Position numbers and translations under genes: made by a program. The notes below the pieces were generated by a model, which was given only the letters and a program-made list of their open reading frames with translations, did no database searches and was not told the DNA's origin. This document shows, in pieces, positions 25,700 through 34,907 of a stretch of 64,000 bases of DNA; position 1 is the stretch's first letter; the number at the start of each line of letters is the position of its first letter. This stretch comes from Desulfobulbaceae bacterium (GTDB taxonomy: Bacteria; Desulfobacterota; Desulfobulbia; Desulfobulbales; Desulfocapsaceae): the NCBI GenBank assembly GCA_009773475.1, contig WSXV01000001.1, positions 592,796 to 656,795 of the forward strand, read 5' to 3'.

Positions 25700-26026
25700 G
25701 CGACTACTCCGTGAAAAAGATTTCAGCCGTTCGTTGTTTGGTTGAGAAAGGGTAACTGGATGTCAATATATGGCCTTTTCTCCTAAATCTCAAGGTAACT
25801 TCAGACGTTTGTCCAAAAGTTGCCTGTGTTTGGAGAGATGCCATTTTAAAGCATTGAATCCTGCCTGATTTTTGTGGGGATGGCCGATCTGGTGCTGCCA
25901 TACCGGTGTCTTTCTTAGAGGCCTTCGTGTCGAGAGTGCAAACCCTGGCTGAACGTGACGATTTGATCCTGCCGTGGAAGAGGTTGGGACAAACGACAAA
26001 ACAGAATGTCTCTCTGTTTTCCTGTC
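25700..26026. other. Non-coding stretch between divergent ahbD-like and grpE operons
   Basis: A divergent intergenic region. Reverse-strand frames here have no family resemblance or ribosome-binding site and I regard them as chance. It must contain the ahbD-like promoter on the minus strand, not identified. No CIRCE operator is seen. Confidence 0.35.
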
Positions 26027-26055
26027 TTGACAAGGAAAATAGGGCTACTTATTGT
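26027..26055 (+). promoter_or_regulatory. Sigma-70-type promoter upstream of grpE
   Basis: TTGACA at 26027-26032, a 17-base spacer, and TATTGT at 26050-26055, about 110 bases before grpE. The -35 is perfect and the -10 matches four of six bases. No inverted CIRCE repeat (TTAGCACTC-N9-GAGTGCTAA) surrounds it, so HrcA control is not indicated. Confidence 0.55.
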
Positions 26056-26163
26056 TCGGTTCACGTCGAAGGTCAATAAAAGCAGGTAGTTCTGATTATT
26101 GTCTTTTGGCGATAGATAGGGGTACAGGGTTGATTTTGCTGGTTAAGAAAGGGGGAAGCGCAG

Positions 26164-26745
26164 GTGGGGAAAGAACAAGAAAATGAGGTGATACCGGAGA
26201 CGGGAGAGCCGCAGGAAGCAACCGAATCGGAAGAGACAGTTGCCCAGAATCCAGGGAAGACCGTGGAGGAGAAGTTGGCCGCTGCGGAGGAGGAGATTGC
26301 TGGATTCCGTGACAAGATGTTGCGAACTGCTGCAGAATTTGACAATTATAAAAAACGAATGGAGCGGGATCGTCTGTCAGCCTTGAAGTATGCCAGTGAG
26401 TCGGTCTTGCGTGAGATTCTGCCGGTTGTTGATAATCTCGAGCGGGCGCTGGCCCAAGGTGTGGTGGCAGGAGTTGATGCGCAGGCAAGTCTGGCATCCT
26501 TGCTGGAGGGGGTTCAGCTCACCCTGAAGAGTCTGTTGGCGGCGCTGGAAAAGTTTGAGGTAAAACCCATGGACAGCATTGGGAAGCCCTTCGATCCGAA
26601 AATTCACGAAGCCCTGGTTATGGAGGCCAGTGATGAGGTCCCGGCCAGTCATGTCCTGAGTGAGTTTGAAAAAGGATATTTATACAAAGATCGTTTATTA
26701 CGGGTAGCTAAGGTGATTGTCTCATCGGGCAAGGCTGCGGCCTGA
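26164..26745 (+). CDS. grpE: GrpE, nucleotide exchange factor of DnaK
   Basis: 193 residues. Accelerates ADP release from DnaK. The acidic N-terminal tail (to about residue 35) leads to a long coiled coil with FRDKMLRTAAEFDNYKKRMERD, followed by the C-terminal beta-domain containing GKPFDPKIHEALVMEAS. GTG 26164 is chosen because AGGGGGA precedes it at good spacing. dnaK follows after 316 bases. hrcA and dnaJ are not adjacent. Confidence 0.96.
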   Translation: MGKEQENEVIPETGEPQEATESEETVAQNPGKTVEEKLAAAEEEIAGFRDKMLRTAAEFDNYKKRMERDRLSALKYASESVLREILPVVDNLERALAQGVVAGVDAQASLASLLEGVQLTLKSLLAALEKFEVKPMDSIGKPFDPKIHEALVMEASDEVPASHVLSEFEKGYLYKDRLLRVAKVIVSSGKAAA

Positions 26746-26749
26746 TTTC

Positions 26750-26788
26750 AGGGGCTGTTAAGCATAATTTGCTCGTTGAGCCCCTGTC
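26750..26788 (+). terminator. Possible terminator or processing hairpin between grpE and dnaK
   Basis: CAGGGGCT and AGCCCCTG form an 8-bp stem around an A+T-rich loop right after the grpE stop. There is no T-run, so it may be a processing hairpin. A weak promoter candidate (TTGACA at 26882-26887, CATTGT at 26904-26909, 16-base spacer) lies between it and dnaK; the rest of the 316-base gap shows nothing else. Confidence 0.4.
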
Positions 26789-27061
26789 TTGGGCTGTTCT
26801 TATGCCGTTCCGGCCCTTCATTTCGACAGGTTTTTGTATGCAGAGCTGGAGAGCAGGCCGTGAAAGAAGGGAGTGATTCCCTTGACAATAGAAGGATGAT
26901 ACACATTGTAACCGTGGTTGAAAGATGAATATTTTCCGCAGGCAAACCTGTGTAGCTTCGGGAAAAAATGAATTGAGACATTGGAAATAACGAGGGTCAT
27001 ATGGGCACAATAATCTGCACAATGACCTCTTTTGTATCTTGAGAAAAGGAGAGGAACGATT

Positions 27062-28984
27062 ATGGGAAAGATAATAGGAATAGATCTGGGAACGACCAAC
27101 TCATGTGTAGCCATTATGGAAGGCGGCGATCCCAAGGTAATAACCAACGTTGAGGGAAATCGAACAACCCCTTCGATTGTGGCCTTCAGCGATAATAATG
27201 AGAGGATTGTCGGTCAGGTGGCGAAACGCCAGGCGGTCACCAATCCCGAGCGGACTTTGTACGCGGTCAAGCGTTTGATTGGACGGAACTTCGATGATGC
27301 TGAAGTGAAAAAATCAGTGCAGATCAGCCCATTTAAGATCGTGTCCGGCAAGGGTGGGGCTGCCAGTATCGAAGTGGATGGCAAGAATTACACCCCGGCC
27401 GAGGTCTCGGCCATGATCCTTGGCAAGATGAAGAAGACGGCCGAAGAGTATCTGGGAGAAGAGGTCACGGATGCCGTAGTGACGGTTCCGGCCTATTTCA
27501 ATGACGCCCAGCGTCAGGCCACCAAGGATGCGGGCAAGATCGCAGGACTAAATGTCCTGAGGATCATCAACGAGCCCACTGCTGCTTCTCTAGCCTATGG
27601 ATTGGATAAGAAAGGGGAGGAGAAGATCGCGGTTTTTGATCTTGGCGGCGGTACCTTCGATGTCTCTGTCCTTGAGATCGGGGATGGCGTGTTTGAGGTA
27701 AAATCCACCAACGGGGACACCTTCCTGGGCGGCGAAGACTTTGATATGCGGATTGTCAACTGGCTGGCCGATGAGTTTAACCGCAGTCAGGGAATTGATC
27801 TGCGTAACGATAAAATGGCACTGCAACGCTTGAAGGAAGAGGCGGAAAAGGCCAAGATGGAGCTCTCCACCACCATGGAGACCGATATTAATCTGCCATT
27901 CATCACCGCTGATGCCTCCGGGCCAAAGCATTTGAATATCAAGCTCAGCCGGGCCAAACTTGAGAGCCTGGTGGATGATCTCATTGAGCGTACCGTTGCC
28001 CCCTGTCGGACGGCTTTGAAGGACGCCGGCTTGACTGCCAAGGATATCGACGAAATTATTCTTGTGGGCGGTATGACCAGAATGCCGAAAGTGCAAGCCA
28101 AGGTCAAAGAGATTTTTGGCAAAGAACCGCATAAAGGCGTGAATCCTGATGAGGTTGTGGCCATCGGCGCGGCCATTCAGGGCGGCGTTTTGGGCGGTGA
28201 TGTGAAGGATGTGCTTCTGCTTGATGTCACTCCTCTTTCCCTGGGGATTGAAACTCTGGGCGGGGTGACCACAAAACTGATCGAGAAGAACACCACCATC
28301 CCCACCAAGAAGAGCCAGGTCTTCTCCACTGCTGCGGATAATCAACCGGCGGTGTCCATCCATGTTCTTCAGGGTGAGCGGGAGATGGCCCAGGATAACA
28401 AGACCATTGGACGATTTGAGTTGTCGGATATCCCCATGGCCCCGCGCGGGGTGCCGCAGATTGAGGTTTCCTTTGACCTTGATGCCAACGGTATCCTCCA
28501 CGTCTCGGCAAAAGATCTCGGAACCGGCAAGGAGCAGTCCATCCGTATTACCGCTTCTTCTGGTCTCTCGAAAGAAGATATCGAGAAGATGACCAAGGAT
28601 GCCGAATTGCATGCCGCCGAGGATCATAAACGCCGTGAACTGGTTGATACCCGAAATAGTGCCGATTCCATGATCCATGCCACTGAGAAAAGTCTCAAGG
28701 AGCTTGGTGACAAGGTGGACGCGGAGACGAAGGGTAATGTTGAAAAAGAGATCGAGAAGGTCAAAGCGGCTGCCACTGGTGATGATATCGAAGTTCTGAA
28801 GAGTGCCATTGAGGCACTGACCACGGCATCGCACAAGCTCGCTGAAATTATGTACTCCCAGGCTTCAAAGCAGGGAGCCGGTGACGGCGCTCACGCCACC
28901 GGTGGCGGGGCTGGCGGTTCCGCACCCAAGGATGACGATGTGGTGGACGCCGACTTTGAAGAGGTTAAAGACGACAAGAAATAA
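27062..28984 (+). CDS. dnaK: DnaK (Hsp70 chaperone)
   Basis: 640 residues from ATG 27062, preceded by AGGAGAGG; an in-frame upstream start at 27032 would add ten atypical residues. Hsp70 signatures are intact: [12 protein letters not shown] at the start, [17 protein letters not shown] (about 190-206), and [16 protein letters not shown] (about 335-350). A substrate-binding domain follows, then a helical lid and a Gly/Ala-rich C-terminal tail ending in acidic residues ([12 protein letters not shown]). The chaperone folds and holds client proteins with GrpE and DnaJ. Confidence 0.98.
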   Translation: MGKIIGIDLGTTNSCVAIMEGGDPKVITNVEGNRTTPSIVAFSDNNERIVGQVAKRQAVTNPERTLYAVKRLIGRNFDDAEVKKSVQISPFKIVSGKGGAASIEVDGKNYTPAEVSAMILGKMKKTAEEYLGEEVTDAVVTVPAYFNDAQRQATKDAGKIAGLNVLRIINEPTAASLAYGLDKKGEEKIAVFDLGGGTFDVSVLEIGDGVFEVKSTNGDTFLGGEDFDMRIVNWLADEFNRSQGIDLRNDKMALQRLKEEAEKAKMELSTTMETDINLPFITADASGPKHLNIKLSRAKLESLVDDLIERTVAPCRTALKDAGLTAKDIDEIILVGGMTRMPKVQAKVKEIFGKEPHKGVNPDEVVAIGAAIQGGVLGGDVKDVLLLDVTPLSLGIETLGGVTTKLIEKNTTIPTKKSQVFSTAADNQPAVSIHVLQGEREMAQDNKTIGRFELSDIPMAPRGVPQIEVSFDLDANGILHVSAKDLGTGKEQSIRITASSGLSKEDIEKMTKDAELHAAEDHKRRELVDTRNSADSMIHATEKSLKELGDKVDAETKGNVEKEIEKVKAAATGDDIEVLKSAIEALTTASHKLAEIMYSQASKQGAGDGAHATGGGAGGSAPKDDDVVDADFEEVKDDKK

Positions 28985-29047
28985 TAAACTTGTCTTACCG
29001 CCAGTTTTTTTGCGAAAAAGATTCTGTGTCCGGTGCTTAAGTGATTG

Positions 29048-29100
29048 ACCATGAAAGGGAGTGAGAAAAGTATTTTTTCTCACTCCCTTTCATGGTTTTA
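29048..29100 (+). terminator. Strong terminator after dnaK
   Basis: A perfect 22-bp stem: ACCATGAAAGGGAGTGAGAA with AA (29048-29069) pairs with 29075-29096 across a 5-base loop, then TTTA. The A-rich upper arm and T-rich lower arm would work in both directions. It isolates dnaK from trpS. Confidence 0.8.
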
Positions 29101-29208
29101 CGGTATAGTGTTGCATCGTTGATGCTTCGCGAGCGTGTTTTGGTCTTTACAATCTGCAATTAATTCTAAATGTTTCTCACTTGATCCTCTTTCCTTATTC
29201 CTACTATC

Positions 29209-30174
29209 ATGAAAATTTTATCTGGAATCCAGCCCTCCGGTCAGCTTCATATCGGAAATTATTTTGGCATGATGCAGACCATGATCTCCCACATGGAGAC
29301 CTCTGATCTGTATGTTTTTATCGTCGATCTGCATGCCATGACCTCGGTGCATGACCGTGATCGTCTGGCCACCGGCACCCTTGAAGCTGCCGCCGACTTT
29401 CTGGCCCTTGGCCTTGACCCTGAGCGCTGTACCTTCTGGGTGCAATCGGATGTGCCCGAGGTGTGTGAACTCACCTGGATACTGTCCACCATCGCGCCCA
29501 TGGGTCTGATTGAGCGTTGTCATTCCTATAAGGACAAGATCGCCAACGGTATCGAGCCCAGTCACGGGCTGTTTTCCTATCCAGTGCTCATGGCCGCCGA
29601 CATCCTTCTCTATCAAGCAGATCAGGTTCCGGTTGGGCAGGATCAGAAACAGCATCTGGAGGTGGCCCGTGATTTAGCACTAAAGTTCAATCATCTCTTC
29701 GGTGAGACCTTCATGGTCCCTGAACCAGCCATTAATAAAGCGATGGCCACCGTTCCTGGTCTTGATGGGCGGAAGATGTCCAAATCCTATGGCAATACCA
29801 TTCCCATCTTTCTGGAAGGAAAGGCCTTGAAAAAGAGGATCATGGCCATTGAGACCGATGCGACTCCGGTGGAGGCTCCAAAAGATCCTGAAAAATGTAA
29901 TCTTTATGCTCTGTTGAAGCTCTTTGCTTCTCCTGAGAGATTGCAGGAGGTGCGTGATTTGTATGTCAATGGTGGAGCTGCCTATGGATATATTAAACTG
30001 GAGCTGTTTGATCTCATCAGTGACTATTTTGCCGAGGCACGTAAGAAAAAAGCCGAATATCTTGCTGATCCCGCCATGCTGCGTGAGATCTTGAAAAATG
30101 GGGCGGACAAGGCCCGTGCCAGGGCCATGGTGACCCTTGATCTGGTTCGAGACCGGGTGGGCCTGAAATACTGA
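29209..30174 (+). CDS. trpS: Tryptophanyl-tRNA synthetase
   Basis: 321 residues, class I synthetase charging tRNA-Trp. The HIGH-like motif is PSGQLHIGNYFG (about 9-20), the second is GRKMSKSYGN (KMSKS, about 187-196). Normal length for a bacterial TrpRS. Terminator at 30280-30316 follows. Confidence 0.97.
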   Translation: MKILSGIQPSGQLHIGNYFGMMQTMISHMETSDLYVFIVDLHAMTSVHDRDRLATGTLEAAADFLALGLDPERCTFWVQSDVPEVCELTWILSTIAPMGLIERCHSYKDKIANGIEPSHGLFSYPVLMAADILLYQADQVPVGQDQKQHLEVARDLALKFNHLFGETFMVPEPAINKAMATVPGLDGRKMSKSYGNTIPIFLEGKALKKRIMAIETDATPVEAPKDPEKCNLYALLKLFASPERLQEVRDLYVNGGAAYGYIKLELFDLISDYFAEARKKKAEYLADPAMLREILKNGADKARARAMVTLDLVRDRVGLKY

Positions 30175-30279
30175 AAATACGGATGGAAATGAGCAGGGCA
30201 GACGAACATTGCTCTAAGCAGGAGTAAGCCCCCCTAACCTTATCAAAAGTATGAACGAGGGGGAGAGAAGTAGGTACTG

Positions 30280-30316
30280 AAGGGACTGGCAGATAAAGGA
30301 GACAGTCCTTTTTTTT
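30280..30316 (+). terminator. Rho-independent terminator after trpS
   Basis: GGACTG and CAGTCC form a stem (with an extra G bulge in the left arm, extended by A-T pairs) followed by eight T residues (TCCTTTTTTTT). It lies about 105 bases after trpS and 75 before the diguanylate cyclase. Confidence 0.7.
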
Positions 30317-30392
30317 CCTGGGATCTGCAGTTGCTGGATGCTCAAGAATGATGGCATAATTTTTGTTAAATACAAGCTGGGAGTTCAGTATC

Positions 30393-31745
30393 GTGAAAGG
30401 TAAAACTATCTTGATCGTCGATGACAGCTCTACTATACGTGCAATTATTGCCAGGGAGCTCGAAGAGGAGGGCTATACGGTTCTGACTGCAGAAAACGGC
30501 ATGGAAGCTCTGGTTATGATTGAATGGATGGACAAAAAGCCCGATCTGATCACCCTTGATATTGATATGCCGGTCATGAATGGATTTGAGGTGTGCGAAT
30601 GTCTCCTTGAGAAATCGAAAAACTCGGGTGATAATTTGCATGTCGACATCCCGATCATCTTTGTTTCCGCTAGAGATACCCTGGAAAGCCGCCGGCGCGG
30701 CTTTCAGCTCGGGGTTACCGCCTTTGTTTCCAAACCGTTCCATTCGCATGATCTTGCAAAGATAGTTAACAATATCCTTTTCCCCCCTGCGTTGTTTGCC
30801 GGCATGACCGCCCTGGTTATTGATGACTCTTCCTCGGTCAGGCGGATTATCCAGATGATTCTGATGCGCATCGGTGTCACTGTTCTGTCCGCATCGAACG
30901 GCCTGGAGGCCATTCAGATTATAGAGAATTTTTCAGGTACTCTGGATCTGATCCTCACCGATTATATGATGCCGGAGATGTGTGGGGATGAAGTCTGCAA
31001 GCTCGTCCGGCAGAAGCCAAAGCTGGATCAGGTGCCAATTCTCGTGGTTAGCGCCTTCAGCGAGAAGGAGCTTGTCCTCTCCTTCTTCAAGGCAGGGGTC
31101 ACTGATTACCTGTACAAGCCTTTTATCGAAGAAGAGCTGATAGCGAGGGTGGAGATCCACCTTCGGGCCAGACGATACGTCAAGCAGGTGGAGGAACTGA
31201 ATAAAAAACTCGAATATCTGGCCAGCCGGGATGGACTTACCGGTCTCTACAATCGACGATATCTGCAAGAGGCGCTTGACCGGGAGTTTGCCTTGGCGGT
31301 TCGGCACTGTCATGAGTTTTCCTGTCTTATCCTTGATCTTGATTACTTTAAAAAAATCAATGACAGCTGTGGGCACGCGTTTGGTGATCTGGTCTTGGAG
31401 GAATTTGCGGCTATTTTACGCATACAGTCGAGAAAAACGGACATCTGTGCACGATACGGCGGCGAGGAGTTTGTCGTCCTTCTCCCTCACACCAATCTGG
31501 AGTCTGCGGCTATCTGTGCCGAAAAGATCCGTGCTGCGGCGGAATTACATATCTATCAAGACGCCCAGCACAGTCGCCAGGTTTGCTGCAGTATCGGGGT
31601 CGCCTCCCTCAAAGCCCACACCCCGGACAATGGAGACAGGTTGGTCGACATGGCTGACAAGGCCCTTTATCAGGCCAAGGAGCATGGCCGAAATCAGGTT
31701 CGAGTCTATGACGGGATGCCCATGTTGTCGGGTAATGATTGTTGA
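30393..31745 (+). CDS. PleD-like response regulator: two receiver domains and a diguanylate cyclase
   Basis: 450 residues from GTG 30393 (GGGAG nine bases upstream; TTG 30363 is an alternative). Receiver 1 (about 3-125) starts TILIVDDSSTIRAII and has the phosphoacceptor region LITLDIDMPVMNG. Receiver 2 (about 143-260) starts ALVIDDSSSVRRII with LILTDYMMPEMCG. The GGDEF domain (about 280-440) has the active-site form ARYGGEEFVVLLPH, and an RKTD (RxxD) inhibitory site sits just upstream, so product inhibition by c-di-GMP is expected. It synthesises c-di-GMP from GTP. The PilZ-domain protein at 48717 is a potential effector. Confidence 0.93.
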   Translation: MKGKTILIVDDSSTIRAIIARELEEEGYTVLTAENGMEALVMIEWMDKKPDLITLDIDMPVMNGFEVCECLLEKSKNSGDNLHVDIPIIFVSARDTLESRRRGFQLGVTAFVSKPFHSHDLAKIVNNILFPPALFAGMTALVIDDSSSVRRIIQMILMRIGVTVLSASNGLEAIQIIENFSGTLDLILTDYMMPEMCGDEVCKLVRQKPKLDQVPILVVSAFSEKELVLSFFKAGVTDYLYKPFIEEELIARVEIHLRARRYVKQVEELNKKLEYLASRDGLTGLYNRRYLQEALDREFALAVRHCHEFSCLILDLDYFKKINDSCGHAFGDLVLEEFAAILRIQSRKTDICARYGGEEFVVLLPHTNLESAAICAEKIRAAAELHIYQDAQHSRQVCCSIGVASLKAHTPDNGDRLVDMADKALYQAKEHGRNQVRVYDGMPMLSGNDC

Positions 31746-31903
31746 ATGTAGATTATTTCTATCTCTTCTGGAGATCGAGGTTGTGAGTTTGCCGATCAGA
31801 CTAGCTGTTTAATAAACGAATAAGGAAGAGGGGATTGATATTTTTCTCTCTGGTTTCAATGTGCCGTTGGGAACCACGTCGATATTTGCCGTACAGGAGG
31901 GGG

Positions 31904-31955
31904 CAAGAATCAAAAAGGCCTTATCTGTTTTCAGATAAGGCCTTTTTGATTCTTG
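31904..31955. terminator. Bidirectional terminator between convergent genes
   Basis: A perfect 24-bp stem, CAAGAATCAAAAAGGCCTTA and on (31904-31927), with loop TTTT, pairs with 31932-31955. A-runs and T-runs in both arms allow termination of the diguanylate cyclase (+) and of the isomerase (-). Confidence 0.9.
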
Positions 31956-31995
31956 TGCAGAATGAGAATTTGTCGGTGTAAGCTAATCACACATA

Positions 31996-33030
31996 TTAAA
32001 AATCAACCAACTCCACATCAAAGATCATGGTGGCGTTGGGGGGGATCGGGCCGCGTCCAGATGGGCCGTAGCCTAAGTGGGAGGGGATGATAAGTACCCG
32101 TTTTTCCCCTTTGGTCATGGCCAGAAATGCTTCATCCCAGCCTTTGATCACCCGGCCCTTACCGACGGGAAAGCTGATCGGCTCGCCGCGATCAACGGAG
32201 CTGTCAAACTTGGTGCCGTCCAGCAGTTTGCCGGTATAGTGAGCCTTGACCATGGCGCCGGAGGCCGGGGTGGCAGTGCCCGTACCTTTCTGGGTAATCA
32301 CATACTGAAGGCCGGAGGGGGTGCTGACGGCATCAGGCCATTGCTGCTTGATCTGCTTGACCTGGGCCTCTATGGCTGTCATCTCTTTTTCCTTGCCGCG
32401 TTTATCCATGCTGGAAAGCAGGGCGTCAAAGGCGGCCTGATCGCTCTTGAAGGCCTTGGCCTTGTCACCCACGCGAATGATCTCAACGGAGGTCAATTTG
32501 TCATTTCCTTTGATTTTATTGACTACGTCCATGCCTGCAACGACATGGCCAAAAACGGTATGTTTTCCGTCCAGCCATGGGGTGGCGACATGGGTGATGA
32601 AAAACTGGCTGCCGTTGGTGCCTGGTCCGGCATTGGCCATGGAGAGGATGCCCGGGCCGCTGTGTTTCAGGCTGGGGTCGATCTCGTCGGGGAAGGTATA
32701 GCCCGGGCCGCCGGTGCCGGTCCCCAAGGGACAGCCGCCCTGAATCATGAAATCGGGGATCACCCGGTGAAAGGTCAGATTGTCATAAAATCTGGCGCCA
32801 CCTTTGCCGGCGCCTCCCCCTAAGTTTTTGGTGCCTTCTGCCAAGCCGACAAAATTGGCCACGGTGAGTGGGGTTTTTTCAAATTCAAGGGCGCAGATAA
32901 TCTCGCCCTTGGAAGTGATGAATTTAGCATAGAGGCCGTCTTTGAGTTGCGTTTCTGCCATGAGTGTTTCTCCAGATAGAATGAATAAAAGAGTAAGGGT
33001 GTAGAAAAATACCAACTTAATGTTGCGCAT
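31996..33030 (-). CDS. Fused cyclophilin-FKBP peptidyl-prolyl isomerase, exported
   Basis: 344 residues from ATG 33030, preceded on the minus strand by AGAGGAAA; the longer frame to 33114 would bury the signal peptide. Signal peptide about 1-25 (hydrophobic [15 protein letters not shown], then ETLMA). Cyclophilin domain about 35-195 with [19 protein letters not shown] and [10 protein letters not shown]. Linker ~196-250 rich in Lys/Gln. FKBP domain about 255-344 with [26 protein letters not shown] and [22 protein letters not shown]. Both are complete, so two isomerase activities sit in one periplasmic protein. The fusion is uncommon but known. Confidence 0.93.
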   Translation of the reverse strand: MRNIKLVFFYTLTLLFILSGETLMAETQLKDGLYAKFITSKGEIICALEFEKTPLTVANFVGLAEGTKNLGGGAGKGGARFYDNLTFHRVIPDFMIQGGCPLGTGTGGPGYTFPDEIDPSLKHSGPGILSMANAGPGTNGSQFFITHVATPWLDGKHTVFGHVVAGMDVVNKIKGNDKLTSVEIIRVGDKAKAFKSDQAAFDALLSSMDKRGKEKEMTAIEAQVKQIKQQWPDAVSTPSGLQYVITQKGTGTATPASGAMVKAHYTGKLLDGTKFDSSVDRGEPISFPVGKGRVIKGWDEAFLAMTKGEKRVLIIPSHLGYGPSGRGPIPPNATMIFDVELVDF

Positions 33031-33114
33031 CGTTTTTCCTCTTGGTCGTGACTGGTATGTGAAAAGAATTGTGAACAGCTCGCAGCGCTGATTCAGCAAC
33101 CTTTGCTGTGTCAT

Positions 33115-33522
33115 TTAGAGTGGTGGATTACTGCAAGACTATCAGGCTGATTCGTTGTTATCTAGCCTATTCTTGTCCGGTAAGGGCCTTTTGTTTATGC
33201 GGGAGAGAATAAACAAAGGAGGTTCCCTGGCGTTTCATGTTCAACGGATAGCGTAAAATTTATAAGCAGATGCCCCCCGCTTGTCAATTAGAAATCATGT
33301 GTTTTGGGTGCGTTCAGGGGAGAATTTTATGCGTTTCTTTCCTTCTATTACTCTTGATTCTGATTGACTTGCAAGGGCTTTCTGGGTTAAATGTTATGGT
33401 TTTTTGTCTATTTGAGTTGTGTTTTTTTAAAAGAGATGTGGAATGGTTTTAGTTCTTATGGAGTCATGGGCTTTACAGGGATTAGATCATTTTTTTCCCG
33501 GTGAATAAGGAAAGAGAAATAT
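33115..33522. other. Non-coding region upstream of carA
   Basis: This divergent stretch holds promoters for the isomerase (-) and carA (+). A short reading frame at 33270-33452 lacks a ribosome-binding site and family likeness. No riboswitch, PyrR-type attenuator or clear promoter boxes are recognised by eye. Confidence 0.35.
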
Positions 33523-34653
33523 ATGAAAGCGTTGATCGCCCTGGAAGATGGGACCATTTTCGAAGGTGAGTCGTTTACCGGCAGGGGCGAGGCCATAGGT
33601 GAGATCGTCTTCAACACCTCCATGAGCGGATATCAGGAGATCCTGACTGACCCGTCCTACACTGGTCAGATTGTCACCATGACCTATCCCCTTATCGGGA
33701 ATTATGGGGTGAATAGTGAGGATATGGAGTCGGCTGCGGTGCATCCGAAGGCCTTTCTGGTGAAGGAGTACAACGCGGTCCCCTCTAATTTTCGCTCTCA
33801 GCAGTCTCTCGCTGGCTTTCTTGCAGATTTTGGTGTGCTTGGGGTGGAGGGATTTGATACTCGGGCCCTGGTGCGTCATATCCGTACCGTGGGGGCCCTG
33901 AAGGCCATTGTTTCCACCGAGGATCTGGACCGGGAATCGCTGGTGGGCCGGGCAAAGGCCTGGGCGGGGTTTATCGGCCTGGATCTGGTTAAAGATGTAA
34001 GTTGCGATGAGCCCTATGGCTGGGTGGATAACCGGCCTGTTGTCGGCACAGGATTTTCCACGGTTCAGACGGGAATCGATAATCCGCTGAGGGTGGTTGC
34101 CCTTGATTGCGGGGTTAAATACAATCAGCTTCGGATCATGACCGAGAAGGGATGCCAGGTACAGGTGGTACCGGCGGGAACTGATGCTGCCACCATCCTT
34201 GCCATGCAGCCGGACGGGGTTTTCCTCTCCAACGGGCCCGGTGATCCAGCCGGCGTGCAGGGAGTTGTGGAAACGGTGCGTGGGCTTCTTGGAAAAACGG
34301 TTATTTTCGGGATCTGTCTTGGACATCAGATACTTGGACTTGCCTATGGCGGTTCCACCTACAAGCTGAAATTCGGTCATCGTGGCGGGAACCAGCCGGT
34401 CAAGGATCTGATGACCGGGCATGTGGAGATTACCTCACAGAATCATGGTTTTACCGTTGATCCTGACAGCCTGGATAAAGAGGTCGTTGAGACGACCCAT
34501 ATCAATCTCAATGACGGCAGCCTGGAGGGGATGCGTCATCGACTTTATCCTGCCTTTTCCGTCCAGTATCATCCTGAACATGCCCCTGGGCCCCATGATT
34601 CATTGTATCTTTTTGATAGATTTATTGAGATGATGCGGAGTAAAAAAGCCTGA
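33523..34653 (+). CDS. carA: Carbamoyl-phosphate synthase, small (glutaminase) subunit
   Basis: 376 residues. Hydrolyses glutamine and channels ammonia to CarB for carbamoyl phosphate. N-terminal CarA domain includes GEIVFNTSMSGYQEILTDPSY. C-terminal class I amidotransferase has FGICLGHQILG with the catalytic Cys (about 267), and QYHPEHAPGPHDS with the catalytic His. Precedes carB by 254 bases. Confidence 0.98.
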   Translation: MKALIALEDGTIFEGESFTGRGEAIGEIVFNTSMSGYQEILTDPSYTGQIVTMTYPLIGNYGVNSEDMESAAVHPKAFLVKEYNAVPSNFRSQQSLAGFLADFGVLGVEGFDTRALVRHIRTVGALKAIVSTEDLDRESLVGRAKAWAGFIGLDLVKDVSCDEPYGWVDNRPVVGTGFSTVQTGIDNPLRVVALDCGVKYNQLRIMTEKGCQVQVVPAGTDAATILAMQPDGVFLSNGPGDPAGVQGVVETVRGLLGKTVIFGICLGHQILGLAYGGSTYKLKFGHRGGNQPVKDLMTGHVEITSQNHGFTVDPDSLDKEVVETTHINLNDGSLEGMRHRLYPAFSVQYHPEHAPGPHDSLYLFDRFIEMMRSKKA

Positions 34654-34706
34654 TTTTCTCATCGTATCTTCGAACGTTTAATATACTAACCCTGACGGAC
34701 GGGATT

Positions 34707-34756
34707 AGTGCCTTTGGCAGATTATTTTCTTGTAATAAAATAATCTGTTATTCACT
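34707..34756 (+). repeat. Palindromic repeat, AGTGCCTT...CAGATTA family
   Basis: A 50-base element AGTGCCTTTGGCAGATTATT...AATAATCTGTTATTCACT with the inner stem CAGATTATTTT/AAAATAATCTG and AGTG/CACT ends. The same arrangement recurs, reversed, near the right edge (63775-63832), and the core again at 63707-63736 and in a divergent form at 21228-21280. It sits between carA and carB. Confidence 0.6.
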
Positions 34757-34907
34757 GAATGGCTCTTGTTCCTTTGCAGTGGCGCTAGACTGTTGTGCTT
34801 GCACCAGCTTTTGATCACATGGATTTTGCAACCGCCCCCTAACATCTGCGTTCCAATCTTTTTAGTTCAGTCATAGATTTTTCAAATTAACTTTTTTCGA
34901 TTATTCC

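Noticed and set aside
26888..27061. CIRCE operator before dnaK
   Set aside because: No TTAGCACTC/GAGTGCTAA pair or close variant in this gap.
28227..28834. Long antisense frames inside dnaK (and similarly in carB, iorA, paaK)
   Set aside because: Codon-structured shadows of conserved genes; no independent start signals or family matches.
33270..33452. Short plus-strand reading frame upstream of carA
   Set aside because: No ribosome-binding site, no family likeness, and a composition of Phe/Leu codons typical of chance frames in T-rich DNA.
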